This document shows positions 1 to 7,221 of a stretch of 7,221 bases of DNA, piece by piece; position 1 is the stretch's first letter; every line of letters begins with the position of its first letter. Below the pieces are notes generated by a model. The model made no database searches, was not told the origin of the DNA, and saw only the letters and a program-made list of their open reading frames with translations. The position numbers and the translations under genes are program-made. This stretch comes from an uncultured Alphaproteobacteria bacterium (GTDB lineage Bacteria > Pseudomonadota > Alphaproteobacteria > Rhizobiales > Beijerinckiaceae): the NCBI GenBank assembly GCA_937903315.1, contig CALCZO010000168.1:1-7221 (forward strand), written 5' to 3'.

Positions 1-1792
<1,792 letters not shown>

Positions 1793-1810
1793 GGCATTTA
1801 CCCTCTCGTC

Positions 1811-1891
1811 GTCAGACCCGGCCTCGTGCCGGGCAGGACAACCTGGACTGTGTTCAAAAACGGTACCGGCCGGATCAGGCCCGGCCATGAC
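1811..1891. repeat. Paired GC-rich palindromes in inverted orientation (REPIN-like intergenic repeat candidate)
   Basis: The metF-metH gap holds two perfect GC-rich hairpins. On the plus strand CCCGGC (1817-1822) pairs with GCCGGG (1828-1833) around a 5-base loop. GGCCGG (1868-1873) pairs with CCGGCC (1881-1886) around a 7-base loop. The two units also resemble each other in opposite orientation: the arm starting GTCA at 1811 on plus and the arm starting GTCA at 1891 on minus share the order GTCA, a C/G-rich stretch, GGCCT, 3-4 bases, CCGG. Two inverted palindromic units around a spacer of about 30 bases is the architecture of REPIN-type dispersed repeats, and GTCA-plus-CCGGGC repeats are common between alphaproteobacterial genes. 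The window has only one copy, so dispersal is inferred. As RNA, the hairpins could affect mRNA stability or the ratio of metF to metH. Confidence 0.5.
1856..1886 (-). terminator. Weak terminator-like or attenuating hairpin after metF
   Basis: Read on the minus strand just after the metF stop codon, a 6-bp perfect GC stem with a 7-base loop (1886 to 1868) is followed by a run of five T (1860-1856). The T run begins seven bases after the stem, whereas intrinsic terminators usually have it directly adjoining. Full termination is therefore doubtful, and partial termination or 3'-end protection of metF mRNA is as likely. The hairpin is also one half of the paired repeat described for this gap, so its presence may reflect repeat insertion, not a dedicated terminator. 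Confidence 0.25.
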
Positions 1892-1903
1892 ACTGCGCGC
1901 GGC

Positions 1904-2797
1904 TCAGGCCGCCGCCCGCAAGCCCAGCATGTGGCAGATGGCGAACACCAGATCGGCGCGGTTCATCGTATAGAAGTGGAAGTCGCTGACGCCCCGGTCG
2001 AGCAGGTCGTAGACCTGTTCCACAGCCACCGCAGCGGCCACCAGCTTGCGCGTCTCGGCGTCGTTCTCCAGCCCCTCGAACCGCTGCGCCATCCAGTCCG
2101 GCACATGGGCCCCGGCCCGCTTGGCAAAGTTTGCCGCCTGCTTGAAGTTCTGCACCGGCAGGATGCCCGGCACGATCGGCACGTCGATGCCGCGCGCATG
2201 AACCCTGTCGAGATAGCGGAAATACTGGTCGTTATCGAAAAAGAACTGGGTGATCGCCCGGTCTGCTCCCGCGTCGACCTTGGACTTGAGGATATCGAGA
2301 TCGGCCTCGATCGACGCGCTTTCCGGGTGCCCCTCGGGATAGGCCGAGACGGAGACATCGAAGTCGCCGATTGCCTTGATCCCGGCAACCAGATCGGTGC
2401 TCGACGCATAGCCGCCGGGATGTGGCGTGTAGGCGTGACCGATGCCCTCGACCGGATCGCCGCGCAGCGCCACGATATGGCGCACGCCGGCGTCGTGATA
2501 CGAGCGGATGACCTCGTCCACTTCCGCCCGCGTCGCGGCGACGCAGGTCAGATGAGCGGCGGGATTCAGGCTGGTCTCATCGACAATGCGCTTGACCGTC
2601 GCATGGGTGCGCTCGCGCGTCGAGCCGCCGGCGCCATAGGTGACCGAGACGAAGCTCGGCGACAGTGGCGCCAGCCGCTGGATCGACGCCCACAGCGTTG
2701 CCTCCATCTCGGCATTCTTGGGCGGAAAGAACTCGAACGAGATGTTCGGCGGCGCGCTGGTGACGGACCGGGACGAACGCAGGACAGGAGCAATCAT
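1904..2797 (-). CDS. metF: Methylenetetrahydrofolate reductase MetF
   Basis: MetF is a flavin-dependent cytoplasmic enzyme that reduces 5,10-methylenetetrahydrofolate to 5-methyltetrahydrofolate, the methyl donor for the MetH encoded next. The protein is 297 residues, normal for the bacterial family, and one TIM-barrel domain fills it. Visible landmarks are SFEFFPPK at 20-27 (Glu22, equivalent to catalytic Glu28 of E. coli), VSVTYGAGGSTRERT at 50-64, HLTCV at 82-86, ALRGDP at 110-115 (Asp114, equivalent to Asp120) and TQFFFD at 183-188 (Gln184, equivalent to Gln183). The frame is open further upstream, to 2866, but that would overlap the regulator gene by about 70 bases and add a non-conserved leader. 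The ATG at 2797 is preferred because it overlaps the regulator stop codon in TGATG and has GAGG seven bases upstream. This arrangement implies translational coupling. All key residues are present, with no sign of damage. Confidence 0.96.
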   Translation of the reverse strand: MIAPVLRSSRSVTSAPPNISFEFFPPKNAEMEATLWASIQRLAPLSPSFVSVTYGAGGSTRERTHATVKRIVDETSLNPAAHLTCVAATRAEVDEVIRSYHDAGVRHIVALRGDPVEGIGHAYTPHPGGYASSTDLVAGIKAIGDFDVSVSAYPEGHPESASIEADLDILKSKVDAGADRAITQFFFDNDQYFRYLDRVHARGIDVPIVPGILPVQNFKQAANFAKRAGAHVPDWMAQRFEGLENDAETRKLVAAAVAVEQVYDLLDRGVSDFHFYTMNRADLVFAICHMLGLRAAA

Positions 2798-3804
2798 CAG
2801 GCAACCTCGGACAGGGAACTGGAAAACGGCGCATCGGTCTGAACCCGGGCGTCGCGGCCAAGCCACAATGTCACGGTCAGCACATCGCCCTCGCCGGCAA
2901 TCGGCTTCAAGGCCCGCACACGCACGCCCTGCAACCCGGCGTCACGCATCAGGCCAGCAACTTCCTCGGCGGCAAAGCCAAGCCGCCGGTGGTTGAACTC
3001 ATTGCGCATTTTTTCGTCAGTATGCGGCGCAAGGTCGGCCACGAGCAGCCGTCCGCCCGGCCCGAGCAGGCGTGCTGCCTCACGCACGGCGCGGCCTGGA
3101 TCATCAAGGAAATGCAGCACCTGATGCAGCACGATCAGGCTGAACCCCGTCTCGCCCGCCGGCAGCGCATAGACATCGCCCTGCCTGAGCTGCACCTGCC
3201 GCAAGCCGGCGCGTTCGACATTGGCGCGCGCCACCGCCAGCATCGCCGGACTGACATCGAGCCCGACCGCCCGCGAGGTGCGCGGCGCGATCAGCTCGAG
3301 CATCCGCCCGGTGCCGGTGCCGATGTCGAGCATCGTCTCGATCCGCGCATCGCCCAGAAGGTCGAGGATCGCCGCCTCGACCCGCGCTTCCGGCACATGC
3401 GCGGACCGGATGCGATCCCATTCGGCGGCATGGCGGGCGAAATACTGCGCCGCCTGCTGGCCGCGCTCGGCGCGCACCTCGGCCAGCCGTCGCCGGTCCG
3501 TCGCCATCACCCCGTCCGCTGGATCGACCGCCGTCAGCACCGCCCCGGTCAGCGCCGCAGCCGGGCCGGTATCCGCACGGCGGAAGAACGCCCACGCCCC
3601 TTCGCGGTGACGATCGACCAGCCCGGCCTCGACCAGCAGCTTGAGATGGCGCGAGACGCGCGGCTGCGATTGGCCGAGAATGGCGGTGAGTTCGGTGACT
3701 GTCAGTTCCGCCTCGCTGAGCAGGGCGAGAATCCTCAGGCGCGTCTCCTCGCCCGCAGCGTCGAGCGCGGCAATCACGGCAGGAAACGGCAGAACGTCCG
3801 TCAC
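2797..3804 (-). CDS. ArsR-family winged-helix regulator fused to SAM-dependent methyltransferase domain
   Basis: This 335-residue protein has two parts. Residues 1-95 are an ArsR-type winged helix-turn-helix (EETRLRILALLSE at 19-31; probable recognition helix QPRVSRHLKLLVEAGLV at 47-63; wing around 66-76). Residues 120-315 are a class I methyltransferase fold with glycine-rich motif I DIGTGTGR at 160-167, acidic GLDVS at 181-185, QGDVYALP at 208-215 and LLGPGGRLLVADLAPH at 246-261. There is no cysteine anywhere, so the thiolate metal sites of ArsR, CadC or SmtB-like sensors are absent. Proteins of this architecture often sit beside metF or metH in alphaproteobacteria, and ArsR-type SahR regulators of methionine genes respond to S-adenosylhomocysteine. 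I infer a SAM/SAH-sensing repressor of itself and metF-metH; whether it methylates anything is unknown. The start is GTG, with GAGG six bases upstream. A palindrome 19 bases upstream suggests autoregulation. Confidence 0.9.
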   Translation of the reverse strand: MTDVLPFPAVIAALDAAGEETRLRILALLSEAELTVTELTAILGQSQPRVSRHLKLLVEAGLVDRHREGAWAFFRRADTGPAAALTGAVLTAVDPADGVMATDRRRLAEVRAERGQQAAQYFARHAAEWDRIRSAHVPEARVEAAILDLLGDARIETMLDIGTGTGRMLELIAPRTSRAVGLDVSPAMLAVARANVERAGLRQVQLRQGDVYALPAGETGFSLIVLHQVLHFLDDPGRAVREAARLLGPGGRLLVADLAPHTDEKMRNEFNHRRLGFAAEEVAGLMRDAGLQGVRVRALKPIAGEGDVLTVTLWLGRDARVQTDAPFSSSLSEVA

Positions 3805-3823
3805 GGCACACCTCGGTAAAACG

Positions 3824-3843
3824 ACATAAAGATATGTTTATGT
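3824..3843. promoter_or_regulatory. 20-bp palindromic operator candidate upstream of the ArsR/methyltransferase-metF-metH unit
   Basis: The sequence ACATAAAGATATGTTTATGT consists of 7-bp perfect inverted arms (ACATAAA and TTTATGT) around GATATG. Only one pair, G3831/G3836, breaks the symmetry, so 9 of 10 pairs match. It ends 19 bases before the GTG start of the regulator and is strongly AT-rich in a GC-rich region, as expected for an ArsR-family dimer site overlapping a promoter. Binding by the adjacent regulator is inferred from position and symmetry. No second copy was seen in the window. Confidence 0.7.
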
Positions 3844-3863
3844 GTTTTTCGGCGCCAGCGCAA
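3835..3863 (-). promoter_or_regulatory. Possible sigma-70-type promoter for the regulator-metF-metH unit
   Basis: On the minus strand TTGCGC (3863-3858) is followed after 17 bases by TAAACA (3840-3835), inside the palindromic operator. The -35 box matches TTGACA at four of six positions and the -10 box matches TATAAT at three. TATCTT (3834-3829) is another possible -10 but lacks a good -35 at normal spacing. The exact boxes are uncertain. The placement fits repression by operator occupancy. Confidence 0.3.
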
Positions 3864-3872
3864 CCCCTCTGA

Positions 3873-4736
3873 TCAGACCCTTCGCCCGAGATAGAGCAGT
3901 CCGACAATCACCATCGCGACGCCGAGCGTATCGAACCCGATCGCCTCGCCGTTGATCAGCGCTGCAAAGCCGATGGTGAAGAACGTCTGCAGCAACTGGA
4001 TCTGGCTGACGCCTGCCACCCCGCCCAGTGCCAGCCCGGCGTTCCAGGCAAAAAACCCGATGAACTGGCTGAACAGTGCCAGATAGGCCAGCGCGATCCA
4101 GCCTGTCGTGGTCACCGCCGCAAGATCGGGTGGCCACCATACAAGCGACAGAGGAATCGTCACCGGCAGCATGATCAGACACACCCAGGAAATCACCTCC
4201 CAGCCCGGCATGGTGCGTGCCAGCTGCGCGGAAAGGACATAGCCCACGGCCGCCGAGACGGCTGCAACAAACAGAAAGGCATCACCGGCCTCCAGATGGC
4301 CGCCGCCGCTGCGCAGAGAGAACCCGACAACGATTCCCGCCCCGATCACCGACAGCAGCCAGAACAGCGGCGAGGGACGCACACCATGCCACAAGGCGCT
4401 GACGACAGCGGTCATCAGTGGCAGGATTCCGAGAACGACGCCGCCATGGGCCGCCGGCACGGTCGTCATTGCCAGTCCCATGAAGCCGGGAAAGCCGATC
4501 GTCACCATCACACCGATCAGCCCGAGCGTTTTCAGTGTGCCCCGCGCCGGCAACGGGCGGCGGAGCACGAGCAGCACCAGTGCCGCACACAGTCCGGCTA
4601 TGGCCGCGCGCCCGAAGGTGACGAACCACGGATCAAGCGTGGCGACCGCAACCCGCGTCGCCGGCAACGTCCCCGAGAAGATGACCACGCCGACAAAGCC
4701 GAGCAGATAGCCGAGCGCCGCCCGCGACCGCATCAT
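3873..4736 (-). CDS. EamA / drug-metabolite transporter (DMT) family inner-membrane protein
   Basis: This 287-residue hydrophobic protein has the size and layout of the 10-helix DMT superfamily, with two tandem EamA repeats of five helices. Approximate membrane segments are 8-30, 36-58, 68-90, 96-116, 122-140, 152-172, 178-200, 212-231, 240-262 and 268-285. A short basic run follows helix 2 (RRPLPARG at 59-66), and the protein ends in RRV. Family features include a proline-containing start of helix 4 and the LQ-rich approach to helix 9 (QIQLLQTFFTIGFAALINGE at 245-264). Members export or import amino acids, nucleobases, drugs and other small metabolites, and sequence alone does not give the substrate. 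The ATG at 4736 is chosen; a second ATG at 4733 is equally possible, and the purine-rich GGGGGAAGA upstream spaces better to that one. It follows amn by 34 bases and is probably cotranscribed with it. No terminator is visible between it and the regulator gene. Confidence 0.9.
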   Translation of the reverse strand: MMRSRAALGYLLGFVGVVIFSGTLPATRVAVATLDPWFVTFGRAAIAGLCAALVLLVLRRPLPARGTLKTLGLIGVMVTIGFPGFMGLAMTTVPAAHGGVVLGILPLMTAVVSALWHGVRPSPLFWLLSVIGAGIVVGFSLRSGGGHLEAGDAFLFVAAVSAAVGYVLSAQLARTMPGWEVISWVCLIMLPVTIPLSLVWWPPDLAAVTTTGWIALAYLALFSQFIGFFAWNAGLALGGVAGVSQIQLLQTFFTIGFAALINGEAIGFDTLGVAMVIVGLLYLGRRV

Positions 4737-4770
4737 CGGCTCTTCCCCCGCGCCCGGCTGAACAACGGAC

Positions 4771-6234
4771 TCATCGGAACGGCGGCTCGTCGAAGCTCCT
4801 GAGCTTGCGGGTATGCAACTGATCGAGTTGTCCCCGCAGCAGATCGACCGCCTTCAGCCCGATGTCGAGATGCTGGCCCACTGCGCGCTGGTAGAACGCA
4901 TTGGCCGCGCCCGGCAGTTTGATCTCGCCGTGCAGCGGCTTGTCCGACACGCACAGCAGCGTGCCGTACGGCACCCGGAGCCGGTAGCCGTTGGCGGCGA
5001 TCGTGCCCGATTCCATATCGACCGCGATCGCCCGCGACAGGTTGATGCGATGCCGTTCCTGGCTCCATCTCAGTTCCCAGTTGCGGTCGTCGTTGGTCAC
5101 CACAGTGCCGGTGCGCAGCCGGCTCTTCAGCCCGTCGCCGCGCTCGCCGGTCACCAGCGCTGCCGCCTCCTGCAACGCCACCTGGACCTCGGCCAGTGCC
5201 GGGATCGGGATTTCCGGCGGCACCAGCGCATCGAGAATCCGGTCCTGCCTCAGATAGGCATGGGCCAGCACGTAATCGCCGATCTGCTGGCTTTGCCGCA
5301 ATCCGCCGCAATGCCCGATCATCAGGAACACATGCGGCCGCAAAACGGCGAGATGATCGGTGATGTTCTTGGCGTTGGAGGGACCGACCCCGATATTGAC
5401 CAGCGTGATGCCGCCGCCCGGCGCCGCCAGATGGAACGCCGGCATCTGGAACCGCGACCATGCCGCAACATCAAGCAGTTTTTCGAGCGCTGCGCCCGTT
5501 GCCGGCGCGCGCACCACGACATTGCCCGGCAGGGTGAGATGGGTGAACCGCGTATGCCCGCCCAGTTGCGCCATCGCCCAGCGCACGAACTGGTCGACAT
5601 AGCGATGATAGTTGGTGAGCAGGATGTAGGGCTGCACCGCGCCCCAATGCGTGCCGGTGTAATGGATCAGCCGTTTGAGCGAGTAATCGACCCGGGCCGC
5701 ATCGAACAGCGCCAGCGGGCGCGGCCCGTCCTCGCTGAGCCCGAAGGTCCCGTCGGCGATTTCGTCGCCCACCTCCGACAGGCGCGGAATCGGGAAGAAC
5801 CGCGCCAGTTCCGCCGGACTGATCCCGGCCCGGCCGAGTTCGTCGTCGCCGTCGATGACATAAGGGTACGGGATATCCTGCCGGCTCAGCCCCACCTCGA
5901 TCCGCGCGCCATAGTCGCCCGCCAGCGGCGCAAGCTGCTCCATCAGATAGTCGCGGAACCCGTCCGGCTGGGTGATGGTGGTCGAATAGACCCCGGCCCG
6001 CTGGAACTTGGCATAGGCCCGCCGCGTTGCCGGCGGCAGGCCGGTCGGCTGGTAGATCAGCCGGAGTTCAGGATAGCGGAACGCCATCCGGTCTTCCACG
6101 GACGGCGGCACCCGCTCGCGCACATAGCGCAGCAGCGCGGCGCGCAGCCGCTCGGTCGCCTGCCGGTGCAGAGCGTCGAGCGCATCGACCGCGGCGGCGG
6201 GGCTGTCATAGGTGCGGAACAATCCTGTCGGCAT
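4771..6234 (-). CDS. amn: AMP nucleosidase
   Basis: Amn hydrolyses AMP to adenine and ribose 5-phosphate in the cytoplasm, adjusting adenylate pools and feeding purine salvage. At 487 residues it matches the full-length enzyme (E. coli Amn is 484). The N-terminal AMP-nucleosidase domain covers about 1-175 (FRYPELRLIYQPTGLPPATRRAYAKF around 52-77; GVYSTTITQPDGFRDYLMEQL at 81-101). The C-terminal half is a nucleoside phosphorylase-type fold: TLVNIGVGPSNAKNITDHLA at 277-296, FLMIGHCGGLRQSQQIGDYVLAHAYLR at 303-329, the AVDMESGTIAANGYRLRVPYGTLL segment at 404-427 with the DMES glutamate that usually contacts the ribose, and VSDKPLHGEIKL at 429-440 with the catalytic-site aspartate Asp431. The ATG at 6234 has GGAGG four bases upstream, a strong if close ribosome site. 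The gene heads a possible two-gene unit with the transporter and diverges from prmB. All motifs look intact. Confidence 0.95.
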   Translation of the reverse strand: MPTGLFRTYDSPAAAVDALDALHRQATERLRAALLRYVRERVPPSVEDRMAFRYPELRLIYQPTGLPPATRRAYAKFQRAGVYSTTITQPDGFRDYLMEQLAPLAGDYGARIEVGLSRQDIPYPYVIDGDDELGRAGISPAELARFFPIPRLSEVGDEIADGTFGLSEDGPRPLALFDAARVDYSLKRLIHYTGTHWGAVQPYILLTNYHRYVDQFVRWAMAQLGGHTRFTHLTLPGNVVVRAPATGAALEKLLDVAAWSRFQMPAFHLAAPGGGITLVNIGVGPSNAKNITDHLAVLRPHVFLMIGHCGGLRQSQQIGDYVLAHAYLRQDRILDALVPPEIPIPALAEVQVALQEAAALVTGERGDGLKSRLRTGTVVTNDDRNWELRWSQERHRINLSRAIAVDMESGTIAANGYRLRVPYGTLLCVSDKPLHGEIKLPGAANAFYQRAVGQHLDIGLKAVDLLRGQLDQLHTRKLRSFDEPPFR

Positions 6235-6255
6235 GGCGCCTCCGATTCGGCCTCA

Positions 6256-6283
6256 ACAATAGCCTGCCTGCACGCCGCGCCAA
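6256..6283 (-). promoter_or_regulatory. Possible promoter for amn
   Basis: On the minus strand TTGGCG (6283-6278) and TATTGT (6261-6256) are separated by 16 bases. Each matches the sigma-70 consensus at four of six positions. The -10 box lies about 20 bases before the ATG at 6234, so the leader would be short. The assignment rests on consensus matching only. Confidence 0.35.
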
Positions 6284-6305
6284 GCCGCCGTTCCGCGCTT
6301 TGGCC

Positions 6306-6334
6306 TTGCGGGGCCGGCGAAGCCCGCCTATCCC
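6306..6334 (+). promoter_or_regulatory. Possible promoter for prmB
   Basis: TTGCGG (6306-6311) and TATCCC (6329-6334) are separated by 17 bases and lie 23 bases before the prmB ATG. The -35 box matches at four of six positions and the -10 box at three. In this GC-rich 123-bp divergent gap it is the best spaced pair I see for the plus strand, but it is weak. Confidence 0.25.
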
Positions 6335-6357
6335 TGCCCGCATCAGGAGACAGGCCG

Positions 6358-7221
6358 ATGACCGCGACCCAAGCCCCGCCGGAACTGAAGACCGTCCGCG
6401 ATTTTCTCCGCCATGCCGTCAGCCGATTCCGCGCGGCAAAGCTGGTGCATGGCCACGGCGTCACCACCGCCTTCGACGAGGCGGCGTTTCTGGTGCTCGA
6501 GGCGCTGCACCTGCCGGTCGACCAGCTTGAACCGTGGCTCGATGCCCGCCTCACCGCAGCCGAACGCGAGCGCCTCGCCGGCCTGATCGAGGCGCGCGTC
6601 GCCACCCGCAAGCCGGCCTGCTACCTGCTCAACCGCAGCTATATCCGCCATCTGTCGTTCCATATTGACGAGCGGGCGATCATCCCGCGCTCGTTCATCG
6701 GCGAACTGCTGTTCGACGGCCTGTTCGACGGCGATCACCTGCCGCAGGCCCCCGATCCGGCGCAGGTGTCAAGGGTTCTCGATCTCTGCACCGGCTCTGG
6801 CTGTCTTGCCATCGTCGCCGCCCATGTGTTCCCAAACGCCGCGATCGATGCGGTCGATCTGTCCGCCGACGCGCTGGAGGTTGCCGCCATCAATGTGAAG
6901 GAGCATGGGCTGGAGGACCGCATCCGCCTCGTGCAAAGCGATCTGTTCAGTGCACTGAAGGGTGACAGATACGATGTGATCATCGCCAATCCGCCCTATG
7001 TCAGCGCCGAAGAAGTCGCTGTTTTCCCGGCGGAATATGCCGCCGAACCGCAGATGGCCCATCTCGGCGGCGCTGACGGCATGGATCTTGTGCGCAGCAT
7101 ACTGAAAAATGCGAAGAAGCACCTGACGAAGAACGGCGGCCTGCTCTGCGAGATCGGCCTTGGCCGCGCGATCATTGAGGCGGATTATCCCGATACACCG
7201 TTCTTCTGGCTCAACACCGAG
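6358..7221 (+). CDS. prmB: Ribosomal protein L3 N5-glutamine methyltransferase PrmB (cut by right window edge)
   Basis: PrmB uses SAM to methylate a glutamine side chain of ribosomal protein L3 during 50S assembly and is a paralogue of the release-factor methyltransferase PrmC (HemK). The 288 codons visible include an N-terminal helical substrate domain (about 8-90; HGHGVTTAFDEAAFLVLEAL at 31-50). The IDERAIIPRSFIGELL segment at 103-118 has the PRSFIGE form typical of PrmB, where PrmC has PRPETE. Next come SAM motif I LDLCTGSGCLAI (141-152), acidic AVDLS (165-169) and the catalytic NPPYVSAEE (211-219). PrmB proteins are roughly 295-315 residues, so only the last 10-25 residues should be missing. 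The ATG at 6358 follows AGGAGA by seven bases, an excellent ribosome site. The gene diverges from amn, so the two share the 123-bp intergenic region. Nothing suggests damage. Confidence 0.93.
   Translation, partial: MTATQAPPELKTVRDFLRHAVSRFRAAKLVHGHGVTTAFDEAAFLVLEALHLPVDQLEPWLDARLTAAERERLAGLIEARVATRKPACYLLNRSYIRHLSFHIDERAIIPRSFIGELLFDGLFDGDHLPQAPDPAQVSRVLDLCTGSGCLAIVAAHVFPNAAIDAVDLSADALEVAAINVKEHGLEDRIRLVQSDLFSALKGDRYDVIIANPPYVSAEEVAVFPAEYAAEPQMAHLGGADGMDLVRSILKNAKKHLTKNGGLLCEIGLGRAIIEADYPDTPFFWLNTE

Noticed and set aside
2797..2866. Longer metF start at the in-frame ATG at 2866
   Set aside because: It would overlap the regulator gene by about 70 bases and add a 23-residue leader unlike MetF family N-termini. 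The ATG at 2797 has a ribosome site and the TGATG junction.
2989..3819. A 276-codon plus-strand open frame opposite the ArsR/methyltransferase gene
   Set aside because: It is again codon-aligned antisense to a clear gene and is explained by the same rare-codon avoidance. It would also run through the promoter/GTG start region of the real gene.
3104..3907. A 267-codon minus-strand frame overlapping the regulator and the end of the transporter gene
   Set aside because: It is an out-of-frame shadow: rich in Arg, Gly and Ala, without a domain, and in a different frame from the well-supported regulator.
4296..4802. A 168-codon plus-strand open frame opposite the transporter gene
   Set aside because: It is codon-aligned antisense to the EamA gene; the product is very rich in Arg, His, Gln and Asp and looks like the complement of hydrophobic codons.
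6308..6328. Small GC inverted repeat in the amn-prmB gap as an operator or terminator
   Set aside because: Only about four base pairs (GGGC 6311-6314 with GCCC 6322-6325), no T run, and such matches are expected by chance at this GC content.
6027..6530. A 167-codon plus-strand frame crossing the amn start and the beginning of prmB
   Set aside because: It overlaps two well-supported genes in wrong frames; Arg/Ala/Pro-rich product without motifs.
6057..6738. Minus-strand open frames opposite prmB and the start of amn
   Set aside because: prmB on the plus strand has a strong ribosome site, the PRSFIGE and NPPY motifs and family-consistent length; the minus-strand products show no domain.

Overview
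The window is a GC-rich chromosomal segment. It looks alphaproteobacterial, most likely Hyphomicrobiales (Rhizobiales) or a close relative. This rests on the base composition and codon choice, the ArsR/methyltransferase-metF-metH order, a long-form AMP nucleosidase, and a GC-rich paired-palindrome repeat of a type common between genes in that class. No genus can be assigned from the sequence alone. There are six protein-coding genes, two of them cut by the window edges. I see no rRNA or tRNA gene, CRISPR array, insertion sequence, phage gene or toxin-antitoxin pair.

Layout on the minus strand, read right to left: amn (AMP nucleosidase, 6234-4771), then after 34 bp an EamA/DMT-family transporter (4736-3873), then a 68-bp AT-rich gap with a 20-bp near-perfect palindrome (3824-3843). 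Next come an ArsR-type winged-helix regulator fused to a SAM-dependent methyltransferase domain (3804-2797, GTG start), metF (2797-1904), a 110-bp gap with two GC-rich palindromes arranged as an inverted pair (about 1811-1891), and the first 597 codons of metH (1792 to the left edge). On the plus strand, prmB (ribosomal protein L3 glutamine methyltransferase) starts at 6358, diverges from amn across a 123-bp gap, and runs off the right edge.

The regulator, metF and metH form a coherent methionine-cycle unit. MetF makes 5-methyltetrahydrofolate, and MetH passes its methyl group to homocysteine to give methionine, the precursor of SAM. The regulator has no cysteine at all, so a cysteine-thiolate metal site is ruled out, and it carries a SAM-binding motif. 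Its stop codon overlaps the metF start (TGATG). The simplest model is autoregulation through the palindrome, with SAM or S-adenosylhomocysteine as the effector; this is inference. Amn and PrmB are housekeeping enzymes, and the transporter substrate is unknown.

I found no clearly new system. The points most worth a second look are the palindromic operator, the cysteine-free sensor/methyltransferase fusion and the REPIN-like element between metF and metH. Very long open frames on the plus strand opposite metH, metF and other genes are best explained as codon-use artefacts. No gene-free stretch exceeds 125 bp.
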